64,000 nucleotides of DNA from the NCBI GenBank assembly GCA_964440345.1, contig CAYTSA010000005.1:32698-96697 (forward strand), given 5' to 3'. Below, piece after piece: positions 60,185 to 64,000 of the stretch. Below the pieces are notes generated by a model. That model saw only the letters and a list, made by a program, of their open reading frames with translations. It did not search any database and had not been told where the DNA came from. Position 1 is the stretch's first letter. Each line of letters opens with the position of its first letter. Source of the DNA: CAYTSA01 sp964440345 (GTDB taxonomy: Bacteria; Desulfobacterota; Desulfovibrionia; Desulfovibrionales; Desulfovibrionaceae). A program made the position numbers and the translations under genes.

Positions 60185-61495
60185 CTATTGCTGGCTTTTC
60201 TGCAGCGCCTGATCCAGGTCCGCCATTATGTCTTCTGCATTCTCCAGGCCCACGGAAATGCGCACCATGTCCTGAGAAACCCCAGCGTTCTCAAGTTCCT
60301 GCTCTGTCAATTGGGAATGCGTGGTTGAAGCCGGATGCACCACCAGCGTCCGGGCGTCCAGTATGTTGGCCAGGTGGGAGCATAACTGCACGGACTCGAT
60401 GAACCGGGCGCCGGCCTCGCGGCCGCCTTTGACGCCGAAGCCAAACACTGCAGACGGCCCATGCGGGAAAAAACGCTTGGCCCGTTCATAATCCTGATGA
60501 CCAGGCAGCCCCGCGTAGTTGACCCAAGCCACAGCCGGATGTGCGTGCAAAAATGCGGCAACCTGCTGCGCATTCTTGCAGTGTTGCGGCGCCCGCAGGG
60601 GCAAGGTTTCCAAGCCCTGGATAAACAAAAAGGCGTTCATGGGCGCCAGGCAGGCGCCTATGTCGCGCAATAAGCCGATGCGCAGCTTTGTGCAAAACGC
60701 TGAGCAAGGTTTGCCGCCTTCCGCTTCACAGAGCGCCTCCCAAAAGTTCAGTCCATGATAGGTCGGGTCGGGCTCGGTTATCTCCGGAAACTTGCCCGAT
60801 GCCGCCCAGTCAAAAGTCCCTGCTTCCACCACTGCGCCGCCAATGGAGCTGCCGTGGCCTCCCACGATCTTGGTCAACGAATACACCGCCAGATCGCAGC
60901 CGTGGGCAAAAGGATCAAACAGAGGCGGCGGCGCCACGGTGTTGTCCAAAACAAAGGGCAGACCATGCCTATGCGCCACATCGGCAATCTGTTCCAGCTC
61001 GTCCACGTTGCAACGGGGGTTGCCAATGGTCTCTGTGTAAACCAGCCGGGTGTTGTCGTCTATGGCCGCTGCGAAGTTGGCCGGGTCAGAGGAATCCACA
61101 AACCGGGCCTCAATGCCGAAGCGGGCCAGAGTATGCGCAAACAGCGTACTTGTGCCGCCGTACAGGTTGGAGCCGGTCACAAAGTTTTGACCAGCCCGGC
61201 ACACCCCGGTAACCGTCATAAATATGGCGGACATGCCAGACGCTGTGACCAAGGCGGCAGCGCCCCTGTGCATGGCGGCTAACCGCTTTTCCAGAGCTTC
61301 GCAGGTGGGATTTTCCAACCGCGAATAGATGTAGCCGTGCTCTTTCAGACTGAACAGATTGGCGGCGTGTTCTGCAGAACGAAAAACGTAACTGGCGGTC
61401 TGGTAAATAGGCACCGCCCTGGAAAACGTCTCGGCGTCCGGCTGATAGCCGGCGTGCAAAGCCAAAGTCTCCAAGTGGTTAGAGTCAGACGTCAT
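60185..61495 (-). CDS. metY: O-acetylhomoserine aminocarboxypropyltransferase (homocysteine synthase)
   Basis: This 436-residue protein is a PLP enzyme of the Cys/Met metabolism family. It starts ETLALHAGYQPD, contains YSRLENPTCEALEKRLA and the PLP lysine in YSLTKIVGGHGSSIGG, and ends with VRISVGLENAEDI. The length (longer than MetB or MetC) and the sequence MNAFLFIQGLETLPLR point to MetY, which makes homocysteine directly from O-acetylhomoserine and sulfide. That route suits a sulfide-producing organism. It converges with the IPTL-CTERM gene; seven bases separate the stops. Confidence 0.92.
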   Translation of the reverse strand: MTSDSNHLETLALHAGYQPDAETFSRAVPIYQTASYVFRSAEHAANLFSLKEHGYIYSRLENPTCEALEKRLAAMHRGAAALVTASGMSAIFMTVTGVCRAGQNFVTGSNLYGGTSTLFAHTLARFGIEARFVDSSDPANFAAAIDDNTRLVYTETIGNPRCNVDELEQIADVAHRHGLPFVLDNTVAPPPLFDPFAHGCDLAVYSLTKIVGGHGSSIGGAVVEAGTFDWAASGKFPEITEPDPTYHGLNFWEALCEAEGGKPCSAFCTKLRIGLLRDIGACLAPMNAFLFIQGLETLPLRAPQHCKNAQQVAAFLHAHPAVAWVNYAGLPGHQDYERAKRFFPHGPSAVFGFGVKGGREAGARFIESVQLCSHLANILDARTLVVHPASTTHSQLTEQELENAGVSQDMVRISVGLENAEDIMADLDQALQKSQQ

Positions 61496-61533
61496 AGCTT
61501 ATTTCTCCCATGGCGCTGCAAAGCAGTCCAGCG

Positions 61534-61872
61534 TTAACAGGAAGTTTTCCGGCCAGCGCGTTCAAGCTGGCTTTCCAGCCCAGCCACTCTGTCCACAGGC
61601 AGGATAAAGGCGATGCCCGTGCCGGGTTTGTGGAACTCCCCGGCAGTACGCACCGCTTCCAGCACCGGGTCGATCCAGCACTCTTCCAGGAGCATCAGCA
61701 CAATGTCTGTCTGCTCCTCCAGTACAAGGCCAAAAAATGTTTTGGCCTCCCGGCCCCCAGCGCCGTGAGCCGGCACAATGGTGGCCCCAGTGGCGCCGGC
61801 TTTTTTGGCGGCGTCAACCACACGGTCCGTCTTGTTGTTCTTGACCATTGCGATGAAGAGCGAAAAACTCAT
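61534..61872 (-). CDS. PII-like signalling protein linked to DUF1538 genes
   Basis: This 112-residue protein has the size and alternating pattern of the PII superfamily (SLFIAMVKNNKTDRVVDAAK, AGATGATIVPAHGAG, then VLEAVRTAGEFHKPGTGIAF). The T-loop region (HGAGGREAKTFFGLVLEEQT) lacks the usual uridylylation tyrosine context of GlnB, so it is a PII-like and not a standard nitrogen regulator. PII-like proteins bind nucleotides or small ligands and control nearby transporters. The ATG at 61872 has AGGAG; it starts one base after the second DUF1538 gene stops, so it is part of that operon. Confidence 0.82.
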   Translation of the reverse strand: MSFSLFIAMVKNNKTDRVVDAAKKAGATGATIVPAHGAGGREAKTFFGLVLEEQTDIVLMLLEECWIDPVLEAVRTAGEFHKPGTGIAFILPVDRVAGLESQLERAGRKTSC

Positions 61873-61873
61873 G

Positions 61874-62656
61874 TTACTTCTCCTTGGGCCGGGAGCGCCG
61901 CCGGCCCGCGCGGCCAGCCAATTGAGCATAGGCCATTACGGTGATTATCGGAAAAAGACACGCAAACGCTATGAGTCCGAATCCGTCAGTCAACGGATCC
62001 CGGCCCGGGATATTCATGGACAAGCCCAGTCCCAGGGCCGCCACCAGAGGCACCGTCACCGTGGAGGTGCTCACCCCCCCAGAGTCGTACGCCAGCGGCA
62101 CAATAGACCTGGGCGCAAAAAACGTCTGTATCACCACAATCACATACCCTGCAAGTATATAAACAAACAAAGGGGTTCCTGTCACTATGCGAAACGTGCC
62201 AACGCCTATGCCGGCCGCCACCCCAATGGCCACAGCCACGCGCAAAGGCCACTCCTTGATGGCGCCTCCGGAGGCTTCCGACGCTTTGTACGCCACGGCA
62301 ATGAGCGAAGGCTCCGCAATGGTGGTGGCAAACCCCACCGCTGCGCCAAAGACATACACCCACAAATAATCATGCCACAAGATAATCGGCGGCGCTTCGG
62401 CCGCGCCGAACAGAAATTGCGGATCTGTCAACTGCTCGGCCATCAGCCGGCCCAGGGGAAAAAGGGCCTGCTCCAACCCTGCCAGAAACAAGGTCAGCCC
62501 AAGCAGCACAAAGCCAAAACCGGCTGCAATCTGCCGCCAATTGGGCAACGGCTTGCGCAGCACCAACAACTGAAACCCTATCAGCAGACCCATAACCGGC
62601 AGCACATCCCGAAATGTCGCTATCAACAGCCAAAAAATACTGAACAAAAAGTCCAT
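61874..62656 (-). CDS. DUF1538 membrane protein, second copy
   Basis: This 260-residue protein has about seven membrane helices and the DUF1538 signatures GFATTIAEPSLIAVAYKASE near residue 110 and [20 protein letters not shown] near 195. It is clearly homologous to the protein encoded upstream (positions 62666-63421), with the same two motifs in the same order. A basic tail (AGRAGRRRSRPKEK) ends the protein. DUF1538 proteins are uncharacterised permease-like proteins, often encoded as pairs. The nine-base gap to its neighbour suggests a heterodimer. Confidence 0.87.
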   Translation of the reverse strand: MDFLFSIFWLLIATFRDVLPVMGLLIGFQLLVLRKPLPNWRQIAAGFGFVLLGLTLFLAGLEQALFPLGRLMAEQLTDPQFLFGAAEAPPIILWHDYLWVYVFGAAVGFATTIAEPSLIAVAYKASEASGGAIKEWPLRVAVAIGVAAGIGVGTFRIVTGTPLFVYILAGYVIVVIQTFFAPRSIVPLAYDSGGVSTSTVTVPLVAALGLGLSMNIPGRDPLTDGFGLIAFACLFPIITVMAYAQLAGRAGRRRSRPKEK

Positions 62657-62665
62657 ATGCTTACC

Positions 62666-63421
62666 TCACAAAAAAATAACGCCGTAGGCCATGACAAATA
62701 TCATGGGCAGCAACGAGGCAAATGCGATGAGGCCGAAACCGTCGATAAGCGGGTTGCGACCGCGGATGGTCTTGGCCAGTCCTACGCCAAGGGCTGTGAC
62801 CAGCGGCACCGTGACCGTGGACGTTGTTACGCCGCCAGAGTCGTACGCAACGCCAACAATCTGGTCCGGCGCAAAAATGGTCATGATCATCACCACGACG
62901 TAGCCGCCAATGATCAAATAGTGGACAGGCCAGCCCTTAAGTATGCGGATCACCCCAACCACAATAGCCGTACCCACAGAAAGCGCCACCGTCAGCCTTA
63001 AACCCATGGCGTAGCCGTCCATGGCATCCTGGGTATTTTCCAGCGCCCCAGACCGGGCCGCTATGATCGACGCCTCCTTGCACACAGCTATAAGCGCCGG
63101 CTCCGCCACCGTAGTGGAAAAACCCAACGCAAAGGCAAACGCCAGCAGCCAGAACAGCGAGCCCTTGCGGGCAAAATCCACCGCCATGGACTCGCCAAGA
63201 GGAAACAGGCCCATTTCCAAACCGAGCACAAAACAAGCCAGCCCCACGGCCACCAGGACCAGGCCAATTGCAGCCCCCAACATATCCGGCAAGGGCTGGC
63301 GCACAACCGCCAGTTGGAAAAAGGCAATAACGAGAATAATAGGCGCCAGGTCGCGACAGGCGTCGAGAACCTTGCGGCCAAAGCCAAGAAGAAAGAGTTG
63401 CCAAGTGCTTTTCAGAGCCAT
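62666..63421 (-). CDS. DUF1538 membrane protein, first copy
   Basis: This 251-residue membrane protein has about seven helices and the motifs [20 protein letters not shown] and [20 protein letters not shown], matching the second DUF1538 protein. The two conserved motifs in membrane-flanking loops suggest a substrate path with polar residues (E, D, S, T). The ATG at 63421 (MALKS) has GGGGTG upstream; a GTG nine bases before it is possible. It is the first gene of a three-gene operon with the second DUF1538 protein and the PII-like protein. The transported substrate is unknown. Confidence 0.87.
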   Translation of the reverse strand: MALKSTWQLFLLGFGRKVLDACRDLAPIILVIAFFQLAVVRQPLPDMLGAAIGLVLVAVGLACFVLGLEMGLFPLGESMAVDFARKGSLFWLLAFAFALGFSTTVAEPALIAVCKEASIIAARSGALENTQDAMDGYAMGLRLTVALSVGTAIVVGVIRILKGWPVHYLIIGGYVVVMIMTIFAPDQIVGVAYDSGGVTTSTVTVPLVTALGVGLAKTIRGRNPLIDGFGLIAFASLLPMIFVMAYGVIFL

Positions 63422-63499
63422 GTAATACACCCCAGTTTCAATTTACTACCTGCAAAGACTGATAATTTCAAGAAAAATATCGCGCCGGACCGCTCTGTA

Positions 63500-63658
63500 A
63501 TCCACCTCCACAAAAATGAAAATGCCTCGTTGTGTTCGGAATATCGAACAAATGGATTGCGTATACACGCATACAACCACCACCAGCGAGGCGTCGCCGC
63601 CATGCTCGATGGAGCATCAAGACAGAGCATCAGAGCGGGCGGGCGCAAGGGTCGCCCC
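63500..63658. repeat. Dispersed structured repeat, copy 2
   Basis: It aligns with 45445-45602 and has the same length within one base. Outer helix: CCTCG at 63525-63529 with CGAGG at 63587-63591, extended by three pairs. Inner hairpins: GTTCG-GAATAT-CGAAC (63534-63549) and TGCGT-ATAC-ACGCA (63558-63571). It is located behind the start of the DUF1538 operon, on the side of the window end. Confidence 0.8.
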
Positions 63659-63836
63659 TACGCCATGACCTATTGATGTATGTGGCTATGCCCTTTGCTC
63701 CGAACTCCCACATCTGTCAGTAAAGTCGAGGTCTCTGCAAAGATTGCATCTATAAAAATATCTGTATTGCGCTTGATTTCAAGCGTTGCGGCCCCGGCTT
63801 ACCCCTACTGTCACTCCCCGCTTCACTTTTTTGTCA

Positions 63837-64000
63837 CCCCCCGCGAAGGCGGGGGGTCCAGAGGCTGCGGTATAGCTGGATTTCACATCAGCCTGCGCGG
63901 TCCATGACATACGGGGGCTTCGTGGAGCAGAAAAAGTCAAAGTCCCTGGATTGCCCGCCTGCGCGGGCAATGACATCCTTGGCTGGATTCCCCGCCTGCG
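63837..64000. repeat. Cluster of REP-like hairpins at the window end
   Basis: CCCCCCGC-GAAG-GCGGGGGG lies at 63837-63856 and ATTGCCCGC-CTGC-GCGGGCAAT at 63950-63971. A degenerate copy of the second type lies near 63877-63910, and a further copy begins at 63983 (GGATTCCCCGCCTGCG) and is cut by the window edge. The stretch 63422-64000 holds no gene I can support. Confidence 0.75.

Noticed and set aside
1..64000. CRISPR array, prophage or intact insertion sequence
   Set aside because: No regularly spaced repeats, phage structural genes, integrase or transposase were seen. The repeats found are short and dispersed.

Overview
The window looks like chromosomal DNA of a deltaproteobacterial sulfate reducer close to Desulfovibrio. 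The GC content is moderately high. Complex I is encoded as nuoABCDHIJK plus antiporter-like subunits, with no nuoEFG. PilZ, DUF1538/PII, Gld-type ABC, corrinoid-activase and IPTL-CTERM genes are also present. This assignment comes from gene content and family recognition; no 16S gene lies in the window. No CRISPR array, prophage or intact insertion sequence was found.

Layout. 1-2.1 kb: the end of an L-serine dehydratase gene, an amino-acid permease and a decayed amino-acid racemase, apparently a former serine-catabolic operon. 2.1-8.5 kb: a PilZ protein, a periplasmic solute-binding protein fused to a degenerate cytidine deaminase domain, a conserved unknown, cinA-thpR, and a glycosyltransferase/methyltransferase pair. 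8.6-15.0 kb (minus strand): rpoZ-dnaJ-moaC, and a Gld-type ABC system followed by a DUF4340 protein. 15.0-27.8 kb: an AT-rich regulatory region and the nuo operon, in which nuoH carries an in-frame amber codon; the operon ends in a clear terminator.

27.9-34.9 kb: an FAD oxidoreductase, a ferredoxin-nitroreductase, tRNA-Leu(CAG), a glycosyltransferase and putA. 34.9-39.6 kb: two secreted proteins of unknown function, around AT-rich DNA. 39.6-45.3 kb: pgk, and an operon of a SpoIIE-type phosphatase, an alanine-racemase-like enzyme and a substrate-binding protein. 45.4-51.1 kb: dispersed structured repeats, a serine-protease lipoprotein, an FmdB-like protein, htpG, and small or broken genes. 51.1-54.6 kb: a branched-chain amino-acid transporter operon (livH, livM, livF) with a DUF4258/YgiT toxin-antitoxin-like pair between livH and livM and without livG.

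54.6-57.2 kb: an M23 peptidase, gpmA, a TPR protein and a 59-residue unknown. 57.4-61.5 kb: a corrinoid-protein activase, an IPTL-CTERM surface protein behind a strong promoter with tandem repeats, and metY. 61.5-63.4 kb: a PII-like protein with two DUF1538 membrane proteins. 63.4-64 kb: a second copy of the structured repeat and a run of REP-like hairpins.

Most genes serve amino-acid use (serine, proline, branched-chain, sulfur amino acids), energy conservation (Nuo) and the cell envelope. The strongest candidates for new biology are the binding-protein/pseudo-deaminase fusion, the amber-interrupted nuoH, the PII/DUF1538 module, the phosphatase-racemase-binding protein operon, the toxin-antitoxin-like pair inside the liv operon and the covarying structured repeats.
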